DNA of 37,610 nt, from positions 1 through 37,610 of the forward strand of contig JAIPDC010000008.1 in NCBI GenBank assembly GCA_021737865.1. The letters are read 5' to 3'. The position numbers were made by a program, and so were the translations under genes. Shown here one piece after another: positions 1 through 6,695 of this stretch. Within the stretch, counting starts at the first letter, position 1. Each line of letters opens with the position of its first letter. The DNA is from Rhodoferax sp. (GTDB lineage: Bacteria > Pseudomonadota > Gammaproteobacteria > Burkholderiales > Burkholderiaceae_C). The notes under the pieces were generated by a model. It ran no database searches. It was not told where the DNA came from and worked only from the letters and a program-made list of their open reading frames with translations.

Positions 1-202
1 TCACCCACCACCAGCCAATGCGACCGCCATGCGAGCCGTGGCGCCAATCTCCCGAACGCCACTGGTGCGCATCGTATCTGTCGAAATGCCGGATATCGCC
101 ACGCCACATGCGGTCATGGCTGCGGTGCTGTGCCAATGCAGTCAGCGGCATGGCACCCAGCAAAATCGATGCCGCCAAAGTCCAACCAAAAATGCCAGTC
201 AT
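1..202 (-). CDS. Small secreted His/Trp/Arg-rich protein (N-terminal part)
   Basis: The reading frame is open from an ATG at 202 to the window edge (67 codons, no stop), so the C-terminus is missing. The first 24 residues form a clear Sec signal peptide: a hydrophobic stretch, then a cleavage site after ALTALA-type residues (MPLTALA|QHR). The exported part is rich in His, Trp, Arg and Gly, with motifs such as RMWRGDIRHF and GGRIGWWWV. From memory this resembles a family of small hypothetical exported proteins common in Comamonadaceae. A good ribosome-binding site (AAAGGGG) lies about 8 bases before the ATG. The function is unknown; the His-rich composition could suit metal binding, but that is a guess. 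The upstream 203-319 stretch shows no convincing promoter. Confidence 0.7.
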   Translation of the reverse strand, partial: MTGIFGWTLAASILLGAMPLTALAQHRSHDRMWRGDIRHFDRYDAHQWRSGDWRHGSHGGRIGWWWV

Positions 203-319
203 CAAATCACCCCTTTCGAATAGGACGCGACCAACCCCCTGCGGACACCCTTAAGTTCTCAACGCACCCAACCCCCATCGCGACGACTTGCGCAAAAAAC
301 TTTACCTGTGTTTCACATA

Positions 320-1147
320 TCAAGACAACCCATCCCAGAGCAACTTCACCCCTGTCAGGAACATGCCAGCGTACAAAAAACGATAGAACAGAGCCGGACT
401 GATGCGTCGCGCCATGCGCACCCCAGCCCACACGCCAACCGGAGCCAAGGGCAGAAGCACCAAGGATGTAGCCATGTTGCGCAAGTCCAGCAACCCCAAA
501 AGACCATATGGAATCCACTTCGACAGGTTCACAACAAAAAAGAAAAATGCCATTGTGGCTGTGAACTTCACCGGGGACAGACGCAGCGGGATCACGTAGG
601 CCGTGATCGGTGGCCCGCCCGCATGCGCCACAAAGCTGGTGAAACCAGACGTTGTGGTCAGCAGCGCGCCCAGCCAGCGCGGCGGAGGCGCACTATCCGC
701 TCGGGGTGGAAACAACAGGCGCTGCGCCAGAAACAGCAACGTGAACCCGCCCACAATGGCAGCAACCGTCTGCGCATTGAGCACCTTGAACAGCAAGGCG
801 CCAATGACAATTCCCAACACACCAAACGGCAACAAAAATTTCAGCAGCTTTTTGTCAAAGTCCTTGCGAAAGGCTGCCATGCCCAACAAGTCCATCACCA
901 GCAGTACCGGCATCAGAATCGCTGCCGCCTCAGGCACCGAAATCGCCAGCGCCATCATGGGCACGGCCAGTGAGCCAAAACCGGCGCCAAAACCGCTCTT
1001 GCTCATGCCAAGCAACAGCACAGCGGGCACCGACACAACGTAAAAGAAAGGATCGGTAACGATGGGGAAGGACACAAAAGCTCCAACAAGATGGGTCCGC
1101 ATCATCACGGTCGATTTGACCAGCACCGGGCGCCACCTGAGTGGCAT
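320..1147 (-). CDS. TSUP-family (TauE/SafE-like) membrane anion exporter
   Basis: 275-residue polytopic membrane protein of the sulfite exporter TauE/SafE (TSUP) family, which moves sulfur-containing or carboxylate anions across the inner membrane. The first repeat carries the family glycine-rich segment SKSGFGAGFGSLAVP (about residues 49-63). Most of the rest is hydrophobic helices, with a second half containing FTSFVAHAGGPPITAYV, a typical second TSUP motif. Length suits the family. The ATG at 1147 has a GAAGG ribosome-binding site at good spacing; internal ATGs at 1105 and 1102 are possible but lack one. It is divergent from the DUF1841 gene by only 14 bases. The substrate cannot be told from sequence. 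Confidence 0.85.
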   Translation of the reverse strand: MPLRWRPVLVKSTVMMRTHLVGAFVSFPIVTDPFFYVVSVPAVLLLGMSKSGFGAGFGSLAVPMMALAISVPEAAAILMPVLLVMDLLGMAAFRKDFDKKLLKFLLPFGVLGIVIGALLFKVLNAQTVAAIVGGFTLLFLAQRLLFPPRADSAPPPRWLGALLTTTSGFTSFVAHAGGPPITAYVIPLRLSPVKFTATMAFFFFVVNLSKWIPYGLLGLLDLRNMATSLVLLPLAPVGVWAGVRMARRISPALFYRFLYAGMFLTGVKLLWDGLS

Positions 1148-1161
1148 GTTAACCTTCAGCC

Positions 1162-1596
1162 ATGTTCAGCCCTTCGCAAGCCGACGTCCGCCGCTTTTTT
1201 TGCTCTGTCTACGCCAAGGCCCTTGCCAGACAGCCGTTAGAAGCTATAGAAACCATAGCAAGCCACTGGATTGACGAGCACCCGGAATATGCTGCGGACT
1301 TCGCCGATGTCGACGCAGCCTTAACCAGCATGGGAAATGTGCTGGAAGGGCGAACGAACCCGTTTTTGCACTTGTCAATGCATCTATCGATCAGCGAACA
1401 GTGCAGCATAGACCAGCCGCGAGGGGTCCGCCAGGCCGTTGAACTGCTTACCCATAAACGCAACTCCTTGCATCAGGCCCACCACGAAACCATGGATTGC
1501 CTTGGGAAAATGCTATGGGAGAGTCAGCAGGCGGGCAAACCTCCCGATGGCGAGGCCTACATCGCCTGTGTCCAGCGTAACGCCACGCGGGACTAA
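1162..1596 (+). CDS. DUF1841 family protein
   Basis: 144-residue soluble protein matching the DUF1841 family as I remember it: the start MFSPSQADVRRFF, the block GRTNPFLHLSMHLSISEQ near the middle, the following IDQPRGVRQAVELL, and the end PPDGEAYIACVQR. No function is established for this proteobacterial family and none is visible here. It has no signal peptide or membrane segment. It starts 14 bases from the divergent TSUP gene and converges on the cytochrome gene, leaving 15 bases between stops. Codons 27-34 overlap a palindromic element resembling a dispersed repeat (see 1242-1261). Confidence 0.85.
   Translation: MFSPSQADVRRFFCSVYAKALARQPLEAIETIASHWIDEHPEYAADFADVDAALTSMGNVLEGRTNPFLHLSMHLSISEQCSIDQPRGVRQAVELLTHKRNSLHQAHHETMDCLGKMLWESQQAGKPPDGEAYIACVQRNATRD
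1242..1261 (-). repeat. Core-only match to the dispersed TTGCTAT-N7-ATAGCT repeat (copy D)
   Basis: On the minus strand this reads TTGCTAT, seven bases, ATAGCT, with exactly the spacing seen at 27547 and 34012. It lies inside the DUF1841 coding sequence. The downstream CTAGA half of the repeat, expected 22 bases further on, is absent, so this may be a fragment or a chance match. Confidence 0.4.
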
Positions 1597-1611
1597 CGTT
1601 GTTGATTGCGC

Positions 1612-2271
1612 TTATCTGAATCGGCTTTGCTGAACGGTCTGGAGCTGGCCAGGCAGGCTCCCCACGTAAGCAGCAATTTCTTTAAGCTCGCTGTTCGTGA
1701 ATTGCTTTGCAACCCCTGCCATGATCGGGTTGCCCCGACCAATTTGTGCAACGCCCTCGGTCTTATAGGCCTTCAGGGCGACATACAAATAATCGCTGTA
1801 TTGCCCAGCGATCTTGGGGTATGACGGGTCGATTGGTTTGCTAAAACTGTCACCGTGGCAGGACACACATGCACCCTTGGCCACCAGTTCCTGCGCCTTG
1901 GCGCTACCGCCCACAGCCTTGTCCGGGAGGGGCCACACTTCCCCATTACTGGAATAGTATGCGGCGAGATCTGCAATATCCTGGCCGCTCAGAACGGACG
2001 CCACCCCGCGCATGCTTGGGTGCTTGCGCTCCCCGCTCTGGTACGCATTGAGCGCCGAAACAATGTACTTCGCGCTCTGACCCGAGATTTTTGGAACCTT
2101 GTAGACCTCAGGAAAACCGGTGTGATAGCCCTGGATACCATGGCAGCCAATACACATGGCCACCTTTTTCTCGGCCGAAGCTGCATTGCCTTTGACCTCT
2201 TGGGCCTGGACAGAAACAGTGGTCACACATGCGACAACTATGAAAGAAAGCGATGTCAGAAACTTGTTCAT
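1612..2271 (-). CDS. Periplasmic di-heme cytochrome c (c4-like)
   Basis: 219-residue exported electron carrier. The frame extends upstream to 2361, but the ATG at 2271 is chosen because it begins a classic signal peptide (MNKFLTSLSFIVVACVTT, cleavage after VQA). Two heme-binding CXXCH motifs are present, CIGCH in the N-terminal half and CVSCH in the C-terminal half. Each is followed by a candidate axial methionine in a similar context (PSMRGVA and PIMAGVA), showing two tandem class I cytochrome domains as in cytochrome c4. Such proteins donate electrons to terminal oxidases or other periplasmic reductases. It is convergent with DUF1841 and divergent from the moxR gene. Confidence 0.88.
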   Translation of the reverse strand: MNKFLTSLSFIVVACVTTVSVQAQEVKGNAASAEKKVAMCIGCHGIQGYHTGFPEVYKVPKISGQSAKYIVSALNAYQSGERKHPSMRGVASVLSGQDIADLAAYYSSNGEVWPLPDKAVGGSAKAQELVAKGACVSCHGDSFSKPIDPSYPKIAGQYSDYLYVALKAYKTEGVAQIGRGNPIMAGVAKQFTNSELKEIAAYVGSLPGQLQTVQQSRFR

Positions 2272-2327
2272 TTTGAGAGGACAATCAAACGGTGTTTGAG
2301 ATCGATACGGGCAGTCAAATACCATAC

Positions 2328-2355
2328 TTGACCCTTCTGCCGTCCAAATTATATC
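2328..2355 (+). promoter_or_regulatory. Candidate sigma-70 promoter for the moxR operon
   Basis: TTGACC at 2328-2333 and TATATC at 2350-2355 are separated by 16 bases, about 55 bases before the moxR start. It overlaps a candidate promoter on the opposite strand. Assigned by eye only. Confidence 0.35.
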
Positions 2356-2375
2356 GAGCATGACGATTTTTTCAG
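2348..2375 (-). promoter_or_regulatory. Candidate sigma-70 promoter for the cytochrome c gene
   Basis: On the minus strand, CTGAAA (2375-2370) and a perfect TATAAT (2353-2348) are 16 bases apart, giving a leader of about 70 bases before the cytochrome ATG at 2271. It interlocks with the moxR promoter candidate. Confidence 0.35.
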
Positions 2376-2409
2376 CGCGGGTATTCCCCTGCTATTTTGA
2401 GCCCACACC

Positions 2410-3264
2410 ATGAAATTTCACGGAACCAAGAACTACGTCGCCACCCAGGATCTGATGCTGTCGGTCAATGCCGCTATCACGCTGCAACGCCCGCTACTGG
2501 TCAAGGGTGAACCCGGCACCGGCAAAACCATGCTGGCCGAAGAAGTGGCTCAGGCGCTGGACATGCCTCTGCTGCAATGGCACATCAAGTCAACCACAAA
2601 GGCGCAACAAGGTCTGTATGAATACGACGCTGTCAGTCGCCTGCGCGATTCGCAGCTGTCTGACATCGATGGCGGCGAACGCGTCAAGGACATCCACAAC
2701 TACATCGTCAAAGGTGTGCTGTGGCAAGCGTTTACCGCCGACAAACAAGTAGCCCTGCTGATTGACGAGATTGACAAAGCCGACATTGAGTTCCCGAACG
2801 ATCTGCTGCGCGAAATCGATCGCATGGAGTTTTACTGCTACGAAACGCGCCAGCTGATCCGGGCCAAGCACCGCCCATTGGTATTCATCACCTCGAATAA
2901 CGAAAAAGAACTGCCAGATGCCTTCTTGCGCCGCTGCTTTTTCCATTACATCAAGTTTCCCGATGCAGTCACCATGCAAAGCATTGTGGACGTGCACTTC
3001 CCTGGTCTGAAAAAAGAACTGATCAGCGCCGCAATGAAGACTTTTTTCGACGTGCGCAACCTGCCGGGCCTGAAAAAGAAACCCTCAACCAGCGAACTGC
3101 TGGACTGGTTGAAGCTACTGCTGGCGGAGGACATTCCAGCCGAAGCCCTGCACACCAAGGACGACAAAATGGCGGTGCCGCCACTGGTCGGCGCCTTGCT
3201 GAAGAACGAACAGGACGTCACCCTGTTCGAGAAGCTGATGTTCATGCAACGCCACAACCGTTGA
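2410..3264 (+). CDS. MoxR-family AAA+ ATPase
   Basis: 284-residue cytoplasmic ATPase of the MoxR branch of AAA+ proteins, which act as chaperones that activate or insert cofactors into partner complexes, usually with a VWA-domain protein. Walker A is GEPGTGKT at residues 33-40, Walker B is LLIDEID at about 116-122, and sensor 1 with the arginine-finger region is TSNNEKELPDAFLRRC at 161-176. The expected VWA partner lies three genes downstream (4123-5337) in the same direction with short gaps, so an operon is likely. There is no strong ribosome-binding site before the ATG. The specific client is unknown. Confidence 0.92.
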   Translation: MKFHGTKNYVATQDLMLSVNAAITLQRPLLVKGEPGTGKTMLAEEVAQALDMPLLQWHIKSTTKAQQGLYEYDAVSRLRDSQLSDIDGGERVKDIHNYIVKGVLWQAFTADKQVALLIDEIDKADIEFPNDLLREIDRMEFYCYETRQLIRAKHRPLVFITSNNEKELPDAFLRRCFFHYIKFPDAVTMQSIVDVHFPGLKKELISAAMKTFFDVRNLPGLKKKPSTSELLDWLKLLLAEDIPAEALHTKDDKMAVPPLVGALLKNEQDVTLFEKLMFMQRHNR

Positions 3265-3271
3265 TTGCGAC

Positions 3272-3508
3272 ATGATGAAAAACAATCTGTGGCTTGAAGG
3301 CCTGTCGGATGCAGTCGGTTTTGTCGGCGGAGCACTGCTGGGATTTTGGGCAGGACGCCTTTTCGGTCTGGACCTGTTTGCCCCCGGGTACGGCAATGCC
3401 AGCATTGGCGCGATTTTGCTGGTCGGTTTGGGCGGCGGGCTGGGGTTGCAGGTCGCGCGCCGCTGGCGTGCCCGGCAAGCCGCCCAGTCCAGAGACGCCA
3501 AGGACTGA
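3272..3508 (+). CDS. Small glycine-rich membrane protein, function unknown
   Basis: 78 residues, starting 7 bases after moxR and ending 2 bases before the acetyltransferase gene, so it is probably cotranslated. Two hydrophobic, glycine-rich segments (about 14-32 and 41-62) would make a helical hairpin in the inner membrane, followed by a basic tail (ARRWRARQAAQ) expected in the cytoplasm. I do not recognise a family. Its tight packing between operon genes and the clean membrane pattern are the reasons to call it real. Confidence 0.7.
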   Translation: MMKNNLWLEGLSDAVGFVGGALLGFWAGRLFGLDLFAPGYGNASIGAILLVGLGGGLGLQVARRWRARQAAQSRDAKD

Positions 3509-3510
3509 GC

Positions 3511-4104
3511 ATGGCATTCGTTGAACCCGTCACACTGTCAGCCCGAGGCATCAACCTGGTTCCGCTGGGCCTGGAGCACGAGGACGGTCTGCGCAGCGCT
3601 GCCGCAGATGGTGCGTTGTGGAACATTCGTGTCACGTCGGTTCCGGAGCCCGCGCAAACCCGCAGCTACATCGAAAGCGCCCTAGCCATGCGTGATGCGG
3701 GCAACCGATTCGCCTTTGCTGTCATCAACAGCGACAGCAAAGAAGTACTCGGGTGTACCAGCTACCACGACATCGTGCCGACCCTCAGGCGAGTGGAAAT
3801 TGGCTGGACCTGGTACGGCAAGAGCCACCAGCGCAGCCATGTCAACACAACCTGCAAACTGCTATTGCTGACCCACGCGTTTGAGACGCTGGGCTGCCAT
3901 GTGGTGGGTTGGCGCACGGACAACTTCAACTTCGCCTCGCAAGCTGCCATTGAGCGCCTGGGTGCCAAAAAGGACGGCATCCTGCGCGGCCATGCTTTGC
4001 GCCGTGACGGCACGATCCGGGACACGGTCATGTACAGCATGCGCAGTGGCGAGTGGCCCGAATCGAAAGCCCAGCTGTTGTATTTGCTGGACAGGCCGCG
4101 CTAG
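3511..4104 (+). CDS. GNAT N-acetyltransferase (RimJ/RimL-like)
   Basis: 197-residue protein of the GNAT acetyl-CoA-dependent acetyltransferase superfamily, closest to the RimJ/RimL type that acetylates protein N-termini or small molecules. The frame is open upstream, but the ATG at 3511 follows the stop of the small membrane gene by 2 bases and begins the natural fold. Family features are the VEIGWTWY strand, the NTTCKLLLLTHAFETLG helix after the acetyl-CoA region and the C-terminal SQAAIERLGAKKDGILRGH segment. The substrate is not predictable. It sits between moxR and its VWA partner. Confidence 0.85.
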   Translation: MAFVEPVTLSARGINLVPLGLEHEDGLRSAAADGALWNIRVTSVPEPAQTRSYIESALAMRDAGNRFAFAVINSDSKEVLGCTSYHDIVPTLRRVEIGWTWYGKSHQRSHVNTTCKLLLLTHAFETLGCHVVGWRTDNFNFASQAAIERLGAKKDGILRGHALRRDGTIRDTVMYSMRSGEWPESKAQLLYLLDRPR

Positions 4105-4122
4105 CCGCACGAGAGGCACACC

Positions 4123-5337
4123 ATGTTGCTAGACTTTTTCTACACCCTACGCTCCGCCAAACTACCGGTTTCAGTCAAGGAGTATCTGACCCTGCTCGAA
4201 GCCTTGCAGAAAGGCGTCGTCGGCCCCAAGACCCCGCAACCCGAGGATGATTCAGACCCCACTGGCTACAAGATTGACGACTTCTACTACCTGAGCCGCA
4301 CTGCTTTGGTCAAAGACGAAAAGCACTACGACAAGTTCGACCGCGCCTTTGCCGCCTATTTCAAAGGCGTCGAGATGATTGCCGATTTCACCAAAGACAT
4401 TCCCGCAGAGTGGTTGCGCAAGAATCTTGAGGGCATGCTGAGCCCGGAAGAACTGGCCAAGCTGCAAAAGATGGGCTGGGATGAACTGATGGAGACTCTC
4501 AAGAAGCGCCTGGAAGAACAAAAAGAGCGCCACGAAGGCGGGTCTAAATGGATAGGCACCGGTGGCACATCGCCCTTCGGGGCTTACGGCAACAATCCGC
4601 AAGGCATACGCATCGGGCAGGACAAGAGCCGCAACAAGAGCGCCGTCAAGGTCTGGGACCAACGCGCCTACAAGGACTACGACGACACGCAGGAGCTGGG
4701 CACCCGCAACATCAAGGTGGCGTTGCGCCGCCTGCGCAAGTTTGCCCGCGAAGGCCATGAGGACGAGCTGGACCTGGACGAGACCATCAGCAAGACGGCG
4801 GCCAATGCGGGCTACCTGGATATCAAAATGCGGCCCGAGCGCCACAACAACGTGAAGGTGCTGCTGCTCATGGACGTGGGGGGCACCATGGACGAACACA
4901 TTCAGCGCGTAGAGGAACTGTTTTCAGCCACCAAGACCGAGTTCAAGCATCTGGAGTTTTATTACTTCCACAACTGCGTGTACGACTTCATGTGGAAGAA
5001 CAACCGGCGCCGCTTTGCCGAGAAGTTTGAAACCTGGGACATCATCCGCAAGTACAACAAGGACTACAAACTGATCTTTGTCGGCGATGCCACGATGAGC
5101 CCCTACGAGATTTTGCAACCTGGCGGCAGCGTCGAGTACAACAACGAGGAGCCTGGTGCCGAGTGGCTGCAGCGCCTGATTCACGCCTTCCCCAAGTTCG
5201 CCTGGATCAACCCCGAACCGCAGGGTGTTTGGCAATACCGCCAGAGCATTGCCGTGGTGCAGCAGATCGTGCACAACCGCATGTACCCGCTGACCCTCAA
5301 AGGCCTTGAAGAGGCGATGCGACACCTGACCAAATGA
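4123..5337 (+). CDS. VWA domain-containing CoxE-like protein
   Basis: 404-residue cytoplasmic protein of the CoxE-like VWA family that works with MoxR ATPases. The N-terminal half is charged and helical. The von Willebrand A domain begins around residue 245 with LLLMDVGGTMDEH, where D251 begins the metal-site motif. The motif is DVGGT rather than the canonical DxSxS, so the MIDAS is altered. The domain continues through the YYFHNCVYDFMW strand to FVGDATMSPYEI. The ATG at 4123 follows a GAGAGG sequence and lies 18 bases after the acetyltransferase stop, as last gene of the moxR run. A tRNA follows 32 bases downstream. Confidence 0.88.
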   Translation: MLLDFFYTLRSAKLPVSVKEYLTLLEALQKGVVGPKTPQPEDDSDPTGYKIDDFYYLSRTALVKDEKHYDKFDRAFAAYFKGVEMIADFTKDIPAEWLRKNLEGMLSPEELAKLQKMGWDELMETLKKRLEEQKERHEGGSKWIGTGGTSPFGAYGNNPQGIRIGQDKSRNKSAVKVWDQRAYKDYDDTQELGTRNIKVALRRLRKFAREGHEDELDLDETISKTAANAGYLDIKMRPERHNNVKVLLLMDVGGTMDEHIQRVEELFSATKTEFKHLEFYYFHNCVYDFMWKNNRRRFAEKFETWDIIRKYNKDYKLIFVGDATMSPYEILQPGGSVEYNNEEPGAEWLQRLIHAFPKFAWINPEPQGVWQYRQSIAVVQQIVHNRMYPLTLKGLEEAMRHLTK

Positions 5338-5369
5338 GCGTTGCAGCGAGCCTTACAATCCCCTGCCCC

Positions 5370-5444
5370 CTCGCCATAGTTCAATGGATAGAACGAGTGC
5401 CTCCTAAGTGCTAGATGTAGGTTCGATTCCTACTGGCGGGACCA
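5370..5444 (+). tRNA. tRNA-Arg (anticodon CCU)
   Basis: A complete 75-base cloverleaf can be folded by hand. The acceptor stem is CTCGCCA/TGGCGGG with one T-G wobble, then discriminator A and an encoded CCA. The D stem is GTTC/GAAC, the anticodon loop is CTCCTAA with CCT at 5403-5405, the variable loop is 4 bases, and the T arm is GTAGG-TTCGATT-CCTAC. It decodes AGG. A TACAAT hexamer at 5354-5359 could be its -10 element, though no good -35 is visible. Confidence 0.95.
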
Positions 5445-5505
5445 TCTGATTACTTGGCAGTGAACCAGGTTTGTAGGTTTGGCTATTGTCTTGGGACGCC
5501 GCCGG

Positions 5506-5931
5506 TCAGATTGGCGAGTCAGGGTTGCCAGCGCTTCGTTTTACGGCCCTCTTTTGGTTCGTAATGAAAGCGGCAAACTTCAGATCTGCGTCGCCGATAT
5601 GGTTGCTAAACAGATCCGCCAGGAATGCACTCCACTTTTCCATATTCAGCGTGTCGTTTGCAATTTGCTCCAACAAAACACCCATATGCACCAAGGTGTC
5701 GTTGTGCCGACGAATGTGCTCCCGCGCTGCCGGGTAACTTGTCAACTGCATCAAGTTCTCTTCGTCCTGAAAATGCAAACGCGTGTACTGGCACAGCTTT
5801 GTGGCTGCCCTGGTACGGCTCTCCTTGTCAGTTGTTTCCAGAAAGAAGTTCGCCTTGTTAAACCACTGCATGTGCTGGGCGTCAATCTGGACGTTGCCAG
5901 TTTTGTAAACATCTTTCCATTCAATCGGCAT
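5506..5931 (-). CDS. Bacteriohemerythrin-type protein (second of pair)
   Basis: 141-residue single-domain hemerythrin, a non-heme di-iron four-helix bundle that binds oxygen or senses oxygen/NO. The frame is open further upstream, but the ATG at 5931 (MPIEWKDVYKTGN) gives the standard family start and lies 3 bases after the stop of the preceding hemerythrin gene. The iron ligands are all visible in order: H in DAQHMQWF, H and E in LHFQDEE, two H in HIRRHND, and H with D in SNHIGDAD. The two genes are very probably cotranscribed and translationally coupled. Confidence 0.9.
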   Translation of the reverse strand: MPIEWKDVYKTGNVQIDAQHMQWFNKANFFLETTDKESRTRAATKLCQYTRLHFQDEENLMQLTSYPAAREHIRRHNDTLVHMGVLLEQIANDTLNMEKWSAFLADLFSNHIGDADLKFAAFITNQKRAVKRSAGNPDSPI

Positions 5932-5933
5932 GA

Positions 5934-6422
5934 CTAACGGGAGGCAAACAGACGAGCGAAAAATCCGCGCGATGAACGCGTCGTCGGCACCGATGGAGGG
6001 GCGACGACGGCATTGTGGCTGGCATGCCATTTACCAAAGCGCAGATCGTGCGTCATGATGTGGCCGATCAGCCACTTGTTCAGAAAGCGGCGTAACTCCT
6101 GTACCCGGTCTTCCGACCACTCGATTCCGCTGCCAAGAAAATCCGCCGTTTGAGCTGCAAATTCCTCATGTAACCGCAAATGCTGTTCGAAGGCCGGGTA
6201 TCCGCTCCTCTCCATCAGATCCTGTTCGTTTGAGAAGTGCGTGACAACATACTCCAGCAATTCCTCCATCGTCTGATCAACGGAAGCCAGATTGAGCGCC
6301 CGCACCAAAGTGAACAGATGGCGGTGCTCCTGATCGACCTGCGCCACCCCGATCTTGAATCCGTCGCGCCACTCAATGACGTAGGGCGCCTTTTCCTTTT
6401 TGACCTCTAATGTTTCTGTCAT
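5934..6422 (-). CDS. Bacteriohemerythrin-type protein (first of pair)
   Basis: 162-residue hemerythrin-domain protein. The start at ATG 6422 (MTETLEVKKEK) is preferred over 6446 because an AGGA site lies about 8 bases upstream of it. Iron ligands are present: H in DQEHRHLF, H and E in THFSNEQ, two H in QHLRLHEEF, H and D in HIMTHDLRF. Unlike its partner it has a roughly 30-residue tail after the last ligand that ends basic and hydrophobic (RGFFARLFASR), perhaps a membrane- or partner-docking peptide; that is inference. The upstream gap of about 270 bases holds an inverted repeat at 6491-6504. Confidence 0.88.
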   Translation of the reverse strand: MTETLEVKKEKAPYVIEWRDGFKIGVAQVDQEHRHLFTLVRALNLASVDQTMEELLEYVVTHFSNEQDLMERSGYPAFEQHLRLHEEFAAQTADFLGSGIEWSEDRVQELRRFLNKWLIGHIMTHDLRFGKWHASHNAVVAPPSVPTTRSSRGFFARLFASR

Positions 6423-6490
6423 GGGATTTTCCTGGTTGACATTCAAAGTGAAGAATCATTTGAAGCCAAACTTTACGTTGCATTGCAGCA

Positions 6491-6504
6491 TAGGGCAAAC
6501 CCTA
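6491..6504. promoter_or_regulatory. Inverted repeat TAGGG-CAAA-CCCTA upstream of the hemerythrin pair
   Basis: A perfect 5-base palindromic arm pair with a 4-base centre, about 70 bases upstream of the first hemerythrin start. It could be an operator for a dimeric regulator. On the minus strand a weak TTGACG -35-like element lies about 50 bases further upstream. The rest of 6423-6695 shows no gene or RNA that I recognise. Confidence 0.35.
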
Positions 6505-6695
6505 GCATTGGGTTTCAGACGTTTCATTGAGATACGTCAAATTTTCCACCGCCGCGATTGCCGTAAATCGAGGGTGCTACCAACTTGCCATCGGCATCAG
6601 TGCACCAAAGCCACAGAAAACCGGTGCTCGCTGAAACCAGCCAAGCGCGCCGGCAGTGGTCAGACAACGGACCCGCAACTGCGCAAGGGGTCTGG

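Noticed and set aside
203-319. ECF-type promoter (GAACTT element) upstream of the small secreted protein
   Set aside because: The spacing to the nearest GTC -10-like triplet is about 21 bases, too long to support it.
5370-5444. tRNA-Arg(CCU) as an integration site for a mobile island
   Set aside because: No integrase and no second copy of the tRNA 3' end was seen in the window; the neighbours are ordinary chromosomal genes.
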